This document shows positions 16,266 to 24,866 of a stretch of DNA of 64,000 nucleotides, one piece after another (positions within the stretch are counted from its first letter, which is position 1; the number at the start of each line of letters is the position of its first letter). This DNA is from Paenibacillus piri (GTDB lineage: Bacteria; Bacillota; Bacilli; Paenibacillales; NBRC-103111): the NCBI RefSeq assembly GCF_004354045.1, contig NZ_SMRT01000020.1:1-64000 (forward strand), read 5' to 3'. The notes below the pieces were generated by a model. It was not told the DNA's origin and made no database searches. It saw nothing but the letters and a program-made list of their open reading frames with translations. The translations under genes were made by a program, and so were the position numbers.

Positions 16266-17870
16266 ATGCATCCCCGGACAAGCGGCGGCAATACTAACCG
16301 TTACATCAGTTTACTCATCGTTCTCATGCTTCTTTTGACAGCCTGCAGCAAAGCGAATACGACTTCGTCGGGCAAAACGAGCCAGCTCGTTATCGCCATG
16401 TCCGCTTCCAACATCCCGCTCCCCGACACGTCTCCGACCGAAGGCTTTGAAGGCTGGAGGTTCGTCGGATTTCAGCTGTATGACGGATTGACCAAGTGGA
16501 ATCTGAAGCAGGGAGACAAACCTGCCGATGTAGGCCCGGGACTAGCCGAATCGTGGGAAGTTTCCAAAGAAGATCCGACGATCTGGACGTTCCATTTGCG
16601 TCAGGGCGTCACCTTCCACGACGGAACGCCGTTCAACGCGGATGCGGTCATTTACCAGCTTGACCGGGTGAAGAAGCAGGACTCGCCGCAATATAACGCA
16701 CAGGCAGCCGCAGGCATCATCACCTATTTGAAGTATATCGATTCCTATAAAAAAGTGGACGATGCGACCATACAGATCAAAACGAAGGAACCTTACAGCT
16801 TCCTTCTGTACGACCTGGCCTTCATCGTATTTCCAAGTCCGCAATCCGTTAAAAAAAGCGGCGCCGATTATGCCAACCATCCTGTCGGAACCGGCCCGTT
16901 TCAATTCGTCAGTCTGAAGCAGGGGCAGGAGATGATTATGGAAAAGAACGACAAGTATTGGGGCGGCGCACCGAAGGTGGATCAAATCGTGCTGCGGCCG
17001 GTTCCGGATTCTTCTGCCCGCTTGGCGGCGCTGCAGTCCGGACAGGTGAACTGGGCGGAAATTCCTCCGCCGGAATCCGTCCATCAGCTTAAATCCGCCG
17101 GCTTCCAGGTACTACTCAACGATTATCCGCATATATGGCCTTACGTACTCAATGTGAAGGAAGGGCCGTGGGCCGATAAACGGGTTCGCCAGGCGGCCAA
17201 CTATGCGATGGACCGCGACGGGCTGTCCCAATCGCTATTGAACGGCGTGGCCAAACCGGCATCACAGGTTTTGTATCCGGGTCATGCCTGGTATAACGAT
17301 AAAGCGGTCAAATATACGTATGATCCGGAGAAAGCGAAGAAGCTGCTGGCCGAGGCGGGCTACCCGAACGGCTTCCAGACGACCTTCATCGTACCGACCA
17401 GCGGTTCGGGCAATATGTGGCCGCTGCCGATGAACGAGTTCATACAAAAAAATTTGAAGGCCGTCGGCATCGATGTGAAAATCGACGCGATCGAGTGGCA
17501 GACGCTGCTGACCCAAATCCGTAAAGGTTTTCCGGACGCGAAAACGGGGGCGTATAATATTTCGCTTGCCCCGGTCGCTCCATCGACGTTCGAACGTTTC
17601 TTTGCGACCAGTTCCTTCCTGCCGAACGGAAGCAACTACGGGCAATACTCGAATCCGAAGCTCGACGATTTGTTGGGCAAGGCGCGCCAGTCGTTTACGG
17701 AATCGGAAAGAGATGCGTATTTGAAAGAAGCGGGTGGTCTGCTGGCCGATGATTCGCCTTGGCTGTACGTCGTCTATGATTTGAATTTGCGCGTGCTCTC
17801 CCCGAATGTCAAAGGGTTCGTGCAGCCGCAATCCTGGTTCGCCGATTTAACGACCATCCATCTCGAGTAA
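16266..17870 (+). CDS. ABC transporter substrate-binding lipoprotein, peptide/nickel family (SBP family 5)
   Basis: A 534-residue binding protein with lipobox LLTAC (lipidated Cys27). The family-5 signature is clear: WTFHLRQGVTFHDGTPFNAD (about 98-117), then NHPVGTGPFQFVSLKQGQEM. It should capture the substrate outside the cell and deliver it to the permeases that follow. Family-5 proteins bind peptides, but also opines, nickel and other organic solutes; the neighbouring amidases favour an amide-containing ligand. Start ATG follows AAAGGAGGTCGC. A triple hairpin repeat separates it from the permease genes. Confidence 0.92.
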   Translation: MHPRTSGGNTNRYISLLIVLMLLLTACSKANTTSSGKTSQLVIAMSASNIPLPDTSPTEGFEGWRFVGFQLYDGLTKWNLKQGDKPADVGPGLAESWEVSKEDPTIWTFHLRQGVTFHDGTPFNADAVIYQLDRVKKQDSPQYNAQAAAGIITYLKYIDSYKKVDDATIQIKTKEPYSFLLYDLAFIVFPSPQSVKKSGADYANHPVGTGPFQFVSLKQGQEMIMEKNDKYWGGAPKVDQIVLRPVPDSSARLAALQSGQVNWAEIPPPESVHQLKSAGFQVLLNDYPHIWPYVLNVKEGPWADKRVRQAANYAMDRDGLSQSLLNGVAKPASQVLYPGHAWYNDKAVKYTYDPEKAKKLLAEAGYPNGFQTTFIVPTSGSGNMWPLPMNEFIQKNLKAVGIDVKIDAIEWQTLLTQIRKGFPDAKTGAYNISLAPVAPSTFERFFATSSFLPNGSNYGQYSNPKLDDLLGKARQSFTESERDAYLKEAGGLLADDSPWLYVVYDLNLRVLSPNVKGFVQPQSWFADLTTIHLE

Positions 17871-17990
17871 GCGTATGCTTACGAAGCCAGTTTTGCTATG
17901 CAAAACTTAGCGTATGCTTACGAAGCCAGTTTTTGCTACGCAAAACTTAGCGTAAGCTTACGAAGCCAGTTTTGCTATGCAAAACTCTTA
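17871..17990 (+). repeat. Triple 39-bp tandem hairpin repeat
   Basis: Three units (starting 17871, 17910 and 17950; 39, 40 and about 41 bp). Each has GCGTA(t/a)GCTTACG, a near-perfect to perfect palindrome, then AGTTTTGC-TAT-GCAAAACT. Unit 2 has one extra T and TAC in the loop. The array begins directly at the binding-protein stop codon and ends 4 bp before the AGGAGG site of the permease. It may stabilise the upstream message and lower permease expression. Confidence 0.8.
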
Positions 17991-18006
17991 GGAGGGTTAA
18001 CCAACC

Positions 18007-18954
18007 ATGCTTCACTTTTTGTTAAGACGTGGGGCGCTAATCGTCCCGACCTTGTTCGGCGTCACGGTGATCGTGTTCCTGATGCTGCAGATCGTTCCGG
18101 GAGATCCGGTCAACAGCATCCTGCCGCCGGATGCGTCGCAGGTCGACCGGCAAAAAATAATCGAGCAATTAGGGCTGAACAAGCCGCTTTACATTCAATA
18201 TTTCGACTGGCTGCTGCACGTCATGCATGGTGATTTCGGAAGATCGATCATCAAGCGGATAGCCGTAAACGAGCTGCTGTTCGAAGGCTTGCGGAATACG
18301 TTGATTTTATCGGCAGCCGCCGGCGTCCTGTCCTTCGGACTCAGTATAGTAATCGGGGTGTACAGCGCGTACAGGCCGAAATCGTGGATCGCTTCGCTGG
18401 CGAATATTATCGGCTTGACAGGTGTCACGATTCCGAATTTTTGGGCGGCGCTCATATTGGTCGGAGTGTTCTCGGTCATGCTGGGTTGGCTGCCGTCGTC
18501 AGGCATGAGCCGGATAGGCGGAGGCGATGCGCTTGATGTGATGTACCATCTGATTCTGCCATCCATTGCAGCCGGAATGACGACGCTCGGCATCATGACG
18601 CGAATGGTAAGGAGCACCGTATACGATATTTTGCAGCAGGATTTCGTTACTACGCTCAGAGCGAAAGGAGCGGGTTCGTATACGGTGCTGCTCCATGTGC
18701 TGAAAAACGGCGCGCCGACGATTTTGACCGTAGCCGGTTTGCAGTTCGGTTATTTGCTGGGAGGCTCGGTGCTGGTCGAAACCGTATTTTCATGGCCGGG
18801 TGTCGGCTCGTTGATTTACCAGGCGATCAGCCAGCGGGATTTTCCGGTCATCCAAGCGGGCGTTCTTGTTATCGCGGTTCTGTTTGTCTGCTTAAATCTG
18901 ATCGTGGACATGATTCATGGGATGATCGATCCAAGGGTCAGGCATACGGCCTAG
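18007..18954 (+). CDS. Peptide-type ABC transporter permease (DppB-like)
   Basis: A 315-residue inner-membrane permease of the DppB/OppB type with six predicted helices. The N-terminus (MLHFLLRRGALIVPTLFGVT) and the EAA loop motif (DFVTTLRAKGAGSYTVLLHV) are typical. It forms the translocation pore with the DppC-like protein. Start ATG after AGGAGGGTTAACCAACC. Four bases separate its stop from the strong ribosome site of the next gene. Confidence 0.92.
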   Translation: MLHFLLRRGALIVPTLFGVTVIVFLMLQIVPGDPVNSILPPDASQVDRQKIIEQLGLNKPLYIQYFDWLLHVMHGDFGRSIIKRIAVNELLFEGLRNTLILSAAAGVLSFGLSIVIGVYSAYRPKSWIASLANIIGLTGVTIPNFWAALILVGVFSVMLGWLPSSGMSRIGGGDALDVMYHLILPSIAAGMTTLGIMTRMVRSTVYDILQQDFVTTLRAKGAGSYTVLLHVLKNGAPTILTVAGLQFGYLLGGSVLVETVFSWPGVGSLIYQAISQRDFPVIQAGVLVIAVLFVCLNLIVDMIHGMIDPRVRHTA

Positions 18955-18970
18955 GGAGGTGACGCAAACG

Positions 18971-19870
18971 ATGATCCAATCGAATACGGGCGCAGCCGCC
19001 AAAAAAACGTTATTCGTGATCAAACCAAGAGAAGAATCGCAGCTGCTCATGTTTTGGGAAGCCTTTTACCGCAACAAGGTTGCCTTTATTTCGCTTATCA
19101 TTCTGCTGTTCATTATCGTGTCCAGCATCTTTGCGCCGATCATCGCTCCATATGATCCTTTGGCCGGCAAAGTGACGGATCGCCTGCTTCCGCTCGGTAC
19201 GACCGGTCACTTTCTGGGAACGGACGAACAAGGGCGCGACATTTGGACGAGAATTTTATACGGCGGCCGGCTCAGCTTGTTTGCGGGAATTATGCCTGTG
19301 CTCATTGCGGCTTGCATCGGCGGGTTTCTGGGCGTGACGGCCGGTTACTTCGGCGGGTTGTTGAATACGCTCATTATGCGGACGCTCGACATCTTTTACT
19401 CGTTTCCGGCCGTGCTGCTGGCAGTAGGCATTTCCTCCGCGCTGGGCCAGGGGATCGATAATATCATCATCGCGATTTCGATCGTCTTCATCCCGCCGGT
19501 AGCGCGGATTGCCGAATCGGCTGTGAAGGGGGTGAGAACGGAGGAGTTCATCGAAGCGGCCAAATCGAGCGGGGCCGGCTCCTTTACGATTATCCGCTAC
19601 CACATTGTGATGAATATTTTCAGTAAAGTGTTCGTTTACAGCACGACACAGATCAGCATCAGCCTCGTCCTCGCTTCCGGCCTAAGCTTCCTCGGGCTCG
19701 GGGTATCGCCACCGGCTGCCGAATGGGGCATTATGCTGAACAATCTGAAGCAGCAAATTTTCATCAATCCGATGGTTACGGTCATTCCCGGATTTTTCAT
19801 CTTTCTTAGCGCGCTGACGATCAATCTGGTGTCCGACGGACTGAGGGATGCTTTGGAAGCGAAGAAATAA
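18971..19870 (+). CDS. Peptide-type ABC transporter permease (DppC-like)
   Basis: A 299-residue DppC/OppC-type permease with the usual N-terminal cytoplasmic arm (FWEAFYRNKVAFISLIILLF), the OppC motif GTDEQGRDIWTRILYGGRLS and EAA loop EEFIEAAKSSGAGSFTIIRY. A GTG at 18959 lies within the AGGGAGGTGA ribosome site, so the ATG at 18971 is preferred. It pairs with the permease just upstream to make the channel. Confidence 0.92.
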   Translation: MIQSNTGAAAKKTLFVIKPREESQLLMFWEAFYRNKVAFISLIILLFIIVSSIFAPIIAPYDPLAGKVTDRLLPLGTTGHFLGTDEQGRDIWTRILYGGRLSLFAGIMPVLIAACIGGFLGVTAGYFGGLLNTLIMRTLDIFYSFPAVLLAVGISSALGQGIDNIIIAISIVFIPPVARIAESAVKGVRTEEFIEAAKSSGAGSFTIIRYHIVMNIFSKVFVYSTTQISISLVLASGLSFLGLGVSPPAAEWGIMLNNLKQQIFINPMVTVIPGFFIFLSALTINLVSDGLRDALEAKK

Positions 19871-19888
19871 GCAAAGGAGTGTCGCCTA

Positions 19889-20881
19889 GTGGAACCGATC
19901 CTGGAAGTTGCAGCGTTAAGCAAATCGTTTCCGGTCAAAGGATTATGGGGAAAGGCTAAGGGAGAGGTGTCTGCGGTCAAGGAAGTTTCGTTCGCGCTGA
20001 AGGAGCAAGGGACGCTCGGCATCGTCGGGGAATCCGGCTGCGGCAAATCGACGCTGGCCCGCCTGATTTTGCGGCTGATCGAGCCCGACTTGGGCGAGGT
20101 GCGATTTCGGGGACAAAATATCGTAGGGCTGAAGGAAAACGAAATGCGGAAAATCCGGCAAAACATGCAAATGGTGTTCCAAAATCCGTACTCCTCGTTG
20201 AACCCGAAAATGACCATTTTGGATAATGTCGCCTTTAACCTGTGGGTGAACGGGGCATCGAAGCAGGAAGCGAGAAAACAGGCGCACAGCTATCTGGATG
20301 CGGTTGGCTTGCCCAAGTCGTATGCCGGACGGTACCCGCACAGCTTGAGCGGCGGACAGCGGCAGCGGGTGGCGATCGCGCGGGCGCTTATTGTCGAGCC
20401 GGACATTTTGATCGCCGACGAGGCGGTGTCAGCGCTTGATAAATCGGTGCAGGCGCAGGTGTTAAACCTGTTCCAGGATTTGAAAAAGCAATTTTCGCTG
20501 TCGCTCCTGTTTATATCCCACGATCTGAATGTCGTCGAGTATATGAGCGACGAGGTCATGGTCATGTACCTCGGTACGGTGGTGGAGAAAGGGCCTGCGG
20601 ACCGGCTGTATTCGAACCCGTACCATCCGTATACGCAAGCTTTATTGAACTCGGCTCCTTCGATGGAGGTCGGCGTCACGACGCTGAACAAGCACACCCC
20701 GATTGCGGGGGAGCTGCCGAGTCCGCTTCACCCTCCGTCCGGCTGCCGCTTCCGCACACGCTGCAAATTTGCCGAGGAACGCTGCACGCACAACGTACCG
20801 CGGACAACCGAGGTCGGACAGGGGCATCAGGTCGCCTGCCTATTGTACGAAACCGGCCATGAGGCCCGGGTCGTTTCATAA
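19889..20881 (+). CDS. Dipeptide/oligopeptide ABC transporter ATP-binding protein (OppF/DppF-like)
   Basis: A 330-residue ATPase. Walker A GESGCGKS at 47-54, signature LSGGQRQR, Walker B DILIADEAVSALD, where the usual P after E is A, and switch histidine in FISHDLNVV. The C-terminal extension has SGCRFRTRCKFAEERC. Start GTG at 19889 with AAAGGAG eight bases upstream. Together with the DppD-like protein it drives the transporter. Confidence 0.92.
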   Translation: MEPILEVAALSKSFPVKGLWGKAKGEVSAVKEVSFALKEQGTLGIVGESGCGKSTLARLILRLIEPDLGEVRFRGQNIVGLKENEMRKIRQNMQMVFQNPYSSLNPKMTILDNVAFNLWVNGASKQEARKQAHSYLDAVGLPKSYAGRYPHSLSGGQRQRVAIARALIVEPDILIADEAVSALDKSVQAQVLNLFQDLKKQFSLSLLFISHDLNVVEYMSDEVMVMYLGTVVEKGPADRLYSNPYHPYTQALLNSAPSMEVGVTTLNKHTPIAGELPSPLHPPSGCRFRTRCKFAEERCTHNVPRTTEVGQGHQVACLLYETGHEARVVS

Positions 20882-20908
20882 ATTTTAATTATCGGGAGGT
20901 AATGAAGG

Positions 20909-21538
20909 ATGAACCAACATTTGGATCCACGGGAATCCGCATTGATTATCGTTGACGTGCAAAATGATTTTTGCCATGAGGAAGGGGCTTGCGCCTCAAT
21001 GGGCAGAGATGTTTCGGGGGCCCAGGCGATTGTTCCGGCTATCGAAGCATTAATAGGCGAGGCAAGACGGCAGGACATCCCGGTCGTGTTTATCCAGATG
21101 ACGCAGTCGGAGCATACCGTATCCGAGGCATGGGCAAAGCGTCCGCGCCCTTCGGGACATACGGACCCGCTCGCCATATGCCGGAAGGGCAGCTGGGGGG
21201 CTGAATTTTACAAGCTCGTTCCGCAGCCCGGAGACATCATCGTCGAAAAGCACCGGTACAGCGCATTTATCGGGACGGAGCTGGACATGATTCTCGGCAA
21301 TTTGAACCGCAAATCGCTCATCATTACCGGCGTGGCGACCAACGTCTGCGTAGAATCGACGGCCCGGGACGGATTTATGCTCGATTATCATGTTACGGTA
21401 GTCAAGGACGGCTCCGCCGGCTACAGCCAGGAGCTGCATGAATCGACTTTCCAAAACATCGAGGCCTGCTTCGGGCTCGCGCTTCACTCCTCCGAGGTGC
21501 TCGAGTATTGGGCCGCTGCAGCCAAGCTGCCGGCCTAA
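20909..21538 (+). CDS. Isochorismatase-fold cysteine hydrolase (RutB/biuret-hydrolase-like)
   Basis: A 209-residue cytosolic hydrolase. The catalytic triad is D16 (IIVDVQNDF), K114 (VEKHRYSAF) and C147 (GVATNVCVES), with the conserved cis-peptide GVAT before it. The TNVCVESTARDGF block is close to RutB and biuret-hydrolase-type ureide amidohydrolases, which cleave carbamoyl or amide bonds. Within an operon of amidases and a transporter this suggests one step of stepwise removal of ammonia. Nicotinamidase or N-carbamoylsarcosine amidase activity cannot be excluded. Start ATG after GGGAGGTAATGAAGG. Confidence 0.85.
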   Translation: MNQHLDPRESALIIVDVQNDFCHEEGACASMGRDVSGAQAIVPAIEALIGEARRQDIPVVFIQMTQSEHTVSEAWAKRPRPSGHTDPLAICRKGSWGAEFYKLVPQPGDIIVEKHRYSAFIGTELDMILGNLNRKSLIITGVATNVCVESTARDGFMLDYHVTVVKDGSAGYSQELHESTFQNIEACFGLALHSSEVLEYWAAAAKLPA

Positions 21539-21607
21539 CCGTGCCGGGCGATAGGCGCCCACGCTTGTTTGGGAGACGGGTGTGTATCTTACGGACGCGA
21601 GAGCCGT

Positions 21608-21694
21608 TATCCGATTACGACTTTATCGGGTTAAGACCCCCACCTCTAAGGTGGGCCTTGAATCAGATGGGGTAGAGTCCCCATCTGATTCCCC
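21608..21694 (+). mobile_element. Structured repeat family 2, copy B (right end missing)
   Basis: Same element as at 3211 from CCGATTACGACTTTATCGGG through the GAATCAGATGGGG/CCCCATCTGATTC hairpin, but it stops at CCCC before the terminal TTCAGC hairpin. Preceded by GTTAT instead of TTTAT. It lies within the presumed operon, between the hydrolase and the small AtzG-like gene, 23 bp before that gene. Confidence 0.7.
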
Positions 21695-21716
21695 ATTTTA
21701 ATATCGAAAGGATGCT

Positions 21717-21932
21717 GTGAATCTTATGAATCTTATGGAGCCTATGGAAGCCGAAACGTTGAAACGGTTAACGGAACAATGGAACGGACGCACGCTTTAT
21801 CCGGAGCTGGAAGGCTGTTTTGCCCAATATGCGAAGGACTTGCACACGATGATGGACGGTGTCTTGAAAGCATCCCGCAGCTTTCCGCTGGATTTGGAGC
21901 CTGCACCGATCTTTACGCCGGAGGTCCGATAA
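21717..21932 (+). CDS. Small AtzG/GatC-like amidase accessory subunit
   Basis: A 71-residue acidic protein (start GTG 21717 after AAAGGA; ATG 21726 is an alternative). Its stop is 1 bp before the ATG of the amidase at 21934, so the pair is surely co-translated. The helical N-terminal part and the C-terminus PLDLEPAPIFTPEVR resemble AtzG, the small partner that folds around AtzE-type amidases, and more remotely GatC. I infer an obligate subunit of the next protein. The similarity is weak and short. Confidence 0.6.
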   Translation: MNLMNLMEPMEAETLKRLTEQWNGRTLYPELEGCFAQYAKDLHTMMDGVLKASRSFPLDLEPAPIFTPEVR

Positions 21933-21933
21933 G

Positions 21934-23331
21934 ATGGAGATGACAGAGTGGCTTACGATAGCCGAAGCAGGGCGGCAGATCCGAAGCAGGCAGCTGTCCC
22001 CCGTCGAGCTGTTCCGCTATTGTATGGAACGGATTCACAGGTACGAAGCGAAGCTCAATACGTTCATTACCGTTCTGGAGGATGCCGCGCAAAAGCAGGC
22101 CGAGCAGGCGGAGCGGGATATAATGGCCGGCAATTACAGGGGACCGCTGCATGGCATTCCGATATCGCTGAAAGATATTATCGCATATGCCGGTTGTCCC
22201 ATGACGAACGGCTCCAGAATCGCCCCGGAATATACGCCGACCGCTCATGCGACCGTTGCGCAAAAATTGGTCGATGCCGGAACCGTCATGATGGGAAAGG
22301 CCCATTTGAACGAATACGCGTTTAAAGCGCCTCACCCCCATTACGGCTGGACCCGAAATCCGTGGGACACGGAATCGATTCCCGGCGGCTCCAGCTCGGG
22401 ATCGGGGTCTGCGGTGCAGGCGGCGCTCGTACTGTGTTCGATCGGTACGGATACCGGCGGCTCAATCCGCAACCCGGCGAGCTACTGCGGCGTCGTCGGC
22501 TTGAAGCCGACCTATGGTCTTGTAAGCCGATACGGCGTCAGCCCGTTATCATGGACGCTCGACCATATCGGCCCCTTGACGCGAACTTGCGAGGACGCCG
22601 CGCTGATGCTCGGCGCGATGGCCGGGTATGACGAGAACGACGATGGCTCCTGCGCCGCCCCGAATTGGAGCGAGTCGTCATTCGTCAAAACGGATTCCTT
22701 GCGGGGCAAAAAAATCGGCGTTCCGTCCAGTTACTTCTACGACAATTTGGCGCCGGACGTCGAAGCTGCAGTCCGCCGGGCATTAAACGATTTGGAGACA
22801 TTGGGTGCGGAACTGATTCCGGTTGCGATCGAGTCGATGGATGAGCTGCTGGGCGCCCACAGGATTATATTAAACACAGAGGCTTACGCTTACCATCACA
22901 ACAATCTGCAAGAGCAGCCCGAAGGCTATGGGCCGAAGCTGCGGCTGTCGTTTGAATTGGGTCAATATTTTACGGCGGAAGCATACATAGGAGCACAGAG
23001 ACTGAGAACCCGTATGCGCGACCAATTCAGCGGCATTTTCGCCAAGGTGGATGCGCTCGTCACTCCGACGACGCCTACCGCAGCGAAAAAAATCAAGCAG
23101 TACGAAAATGAGACGTCGCTTGCCATGCAGAGCATGACCTCGACGGCGAACTTTCTGGGGCTGCCTGCTTTGTCGCTCCCATGCGGGTTTACATCGGAGG
23201 GCTTGCCGGTCGGCCTGCAGCTGATGGGGCGGCCGTTCGGCGAAGGGGACATTCTGACGATCGGACATTGTTACGAGCAGTATGCCGCCTTGTACAAGAA
23301 GCTGCCCGATGAAACGCATTGGGTCGCGTAG
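21934..23331 (+). CDS. Amidase-signature-family hydrolase (AtzE-like)
   Basis: A 465-residue cytosolic amidase with triad K80 (ISLKDI), S153 (PGGSSSGSG) and S177 (GTDTGGSIR). It is paralogous to the amidase at 13563 but clearly divergent. Co-translated with the AtzG-like small protein, which parallels the AtzG-AtzE complex that hydrolyses 1-carboxybiuret in the cyanuric acid pathway. Here no cyanuric acid hydrolase is present, so the substrate is only inferred to be a carbamoyl or amide compound. Start ATG 21934 with GGAGGTCC in the preceding gene's end. Confidence 0.88.
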   Translation: MEMTEWLTIAEAGRQIRSRQLSPVELFRYCMERIHRYEAKLNTFITVLEDAAQKQAEQAERDIMAGNYRGPLHGIPISLKDIIAYAGCPMTNGSRIAPEYTPTAHATVAQKLVDAGTVMMGKAHLNEYAFKAPHPHYGWTRNPWDTESIPGGSSSGSGSAVQAALVLCSIGTDTGGSIRNPASYCGVVGLKPTYGLVSRYGVSPLSWTLDHIGPLTRTCEDAALMLGAMAGYDENDDGSCAAPNWSESSFVKTDSLRGKKIGVPSSYFYDNLAPDVEAAVRRALNDLETLGAELIPVAIESMDELLGAHRIILNTEAYAYHHNNLQEQPEGYGPKLRLSFELGQYFTAEAYIGAQRLRTRMRDQFSGIFAKVDALVTPTTPTAAKKIKQYENETSLAMQSMTSTANFLGLPALSLPCGFTSEGLPVGLQLMGRPFGEGDILTIGHCYEQYAALYKKLPDETHWVA

Positions 23332-23786
23332 ACCGGGTAAACCGATCAAACCGGACAGTGTAATGACGAAGAGGCTGTCCCAAAGATCATTTTTGGATTT
23401 TCATCCCCCCACTCTGATATGAATTTGCATGTAAAAGCCGCTTCCATCCCCACTTATGTAGTGGCATGGAGGCGGCTTTGCATTTTTTGGGGACCGTATC
23501 ACCAGTTGATACCGTGGCGGAGAACGCGTCCAAGGATGAGTAGACAGTACAGACGATTGTTAAAAAGCTTCATCCGGGCCGAGGGGGTAGCGATGTACTT
23601 GAATCGGCTAACCGCAGCGCAAGCGGTAATCGGGATCAAACGACTTCATTTGTTCAGCAGCACAGATTTTCACGGTCGACTTGCGAAATAATTTAGGAGG
23701 TGCGCCAATTCGGTCGCCGCTTTTATTTAGTATGATGAAAACAGAAGAAGGCGCTTCATAACAACTGAATAAAGGTGGAAACGAAT
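23332..23786. other. 455-bp intergenic region
   Basis: Contains the hairpin at 23433-23479; between that hairpin and the ribosome site of the next gene no credible gene, RNA or repeat was seen. A short open frame from 23419 overlaps the hairpin and has no ribosome site. Confidence 0.5.
23433..23479 (+). terminator. Hairpin AAAAGCCGC...GCGGCTTT, terminator-like
   Basis: Long stem of AAAAGCCGCTTCCAT with ATGGAGGCGGCTTT and inner CCACT/AGTGG, followed by GCATTTTTT. It lies about 100 bp after the amidase stop. A partner with compensatory changes lies at 25361, so it is also a repeat. Confidence 0.6.
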
Positions 23787-24848
23787 ATGACATTAAGCGG
23801 CAAAAGGCAACGCGGAATTATCGATTGCGACGTACATCCTTACCCGGCTCATCTGGACGAGATCCGGCATTATTTGCGGGAGCCCTGGAAAAGCAGGTAT
23901 AAAGGCGGCGGCCGGGGCATGTACGATAACCCGGTCAATAACGGAAGGATGGATGCCAGAACCCCGAGCGGAGGACCTGCAGGCTCCGATCCGGCTTATT
24001 TAAGGGAACATCATATCGATCTGTACGGGATCGAGCGGGCGATTTTGCTGCCCCGCGCCTTTTGCAATCTGTATCCCGATCCGGATTTCGCCACGGCCGT
24101 AGCTGCGGCATTCAACGATTGGCTTGCCGACAACTGGCTTGACCGTAACAACGAGGATAGCTTGTTTAAGGGCTCGATTACGATCGCTCATCAGGATCCG
24201 GCGGCTGCGGCCAAAGAAATCGAGCGATGGGCCGGGCATCCGCATTTCGTACAGGTCATGACCGATTCGGGGGCGAGAGCGCCATTCGGGCAGCGCCAAT
24301 ATTATCCGATTTACGAAGCGTGCGCGAAGCATGGCTTTCCCTTGGCGATCCATCCGGGCACGGACGGCGTCGGGATCAACATCCAGGCGACCCCCGGCTA
24401 TCCGACCCATTTTATCGAATGGCATACGCTGCTGTGCACCAGCTTTATGTCGCATCTGGTCAGCTTTCTCACCGAAGGCGTCTTTGAACGGTTTCCCGAA
24501 TTCAGGGTTGTGCTTGTCGAGGGCGGCGTTTCGTGGCTGCCGGGATTGATGTGGCGGCTGGATCAAAACTACAAGGCGCTGCGTTACGAAGTCCCGTGGC
24601 TGAAAAAGCTGCCGAGCGCTTATTTGAACGACCACGTGCGATTCGCTTCTCAGCCAATCGAACGTCCGAGCAACGACCAGCATTTGCTGCAAATTATGGA
24701 GATGATCGACGCCAAAACCATTCTGATGTTTGCGAGCGATTACCCGCATTTCGACTTCGACTCGCCCAAATATGCGTTTCCGAAGCTGCCCGAGGAGCTG
24801 CATCAGCGAATATTTAATGAAAATGCGCGTTCATTTTACAACTTATAA
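23787..24848 (+). CDS. Amidohydrolase family 2 (ACMSD-like) protein
   Basis: A 353-residue metal-dependent hydrolase or decarboxylase. Metal ligands are seen as D15-x-H17 (IIDCDVHPYP), a histidine in AIHPGTDG, and the aspartate in FASDYPHFDFDSP. The family includes aminocarboxymuconate-semialdehyde, gamma-resorcylate and vanillate-type decarboxylases and lactonases. A GTG at 23775 is inside the AAAGGTGG ribosome site, so ATG 23787 is chosen. It is followed after 18 bp by a Rieske protein, suggesting action on an aromatic or heterocyclic ring compound. Confidence 0.85.
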   Translation: MTLSGKRQRGIIDCDVHPYPAHLDEIRHYLREPWKSRYKGGGRGMYDNPVNNGRMDARTPSGGPAGSDPAYLREHHIDLYGIERAILLPRAFCNLYPDPDFATAVAAAFNDWLADNWLDRNNEDSLFKGSITIAHQDPAAAAKEIERWAGHPHFVQVMTDSGARAPFGQRQYYPIYEACAKHGFPLAIHPGTDGVGINIQATPGYPTHFIEWHTLLCTSFMSHLVSFLTEGVFERFPEFRVVLVEGGVSWLPGLMWRLDQNYKALRYEVPWLKKLPSAYLNDHVRFASQPIERPSNDQHLLQIMEMIDAKTILMFASDYPHFDFDSPKYAFPKLPEELHQRIFNENARSFYNL

Positions 24849-24866
24849 AAGGGAAGGATACCGGTT

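Noticed and set aside
23419..23691. 90-residue frame in the gap before the amidohydrolase
   Set aside because: Begins inside the AAAGCCGC hairpin region, has no ribosome site and no recognisable sequence.
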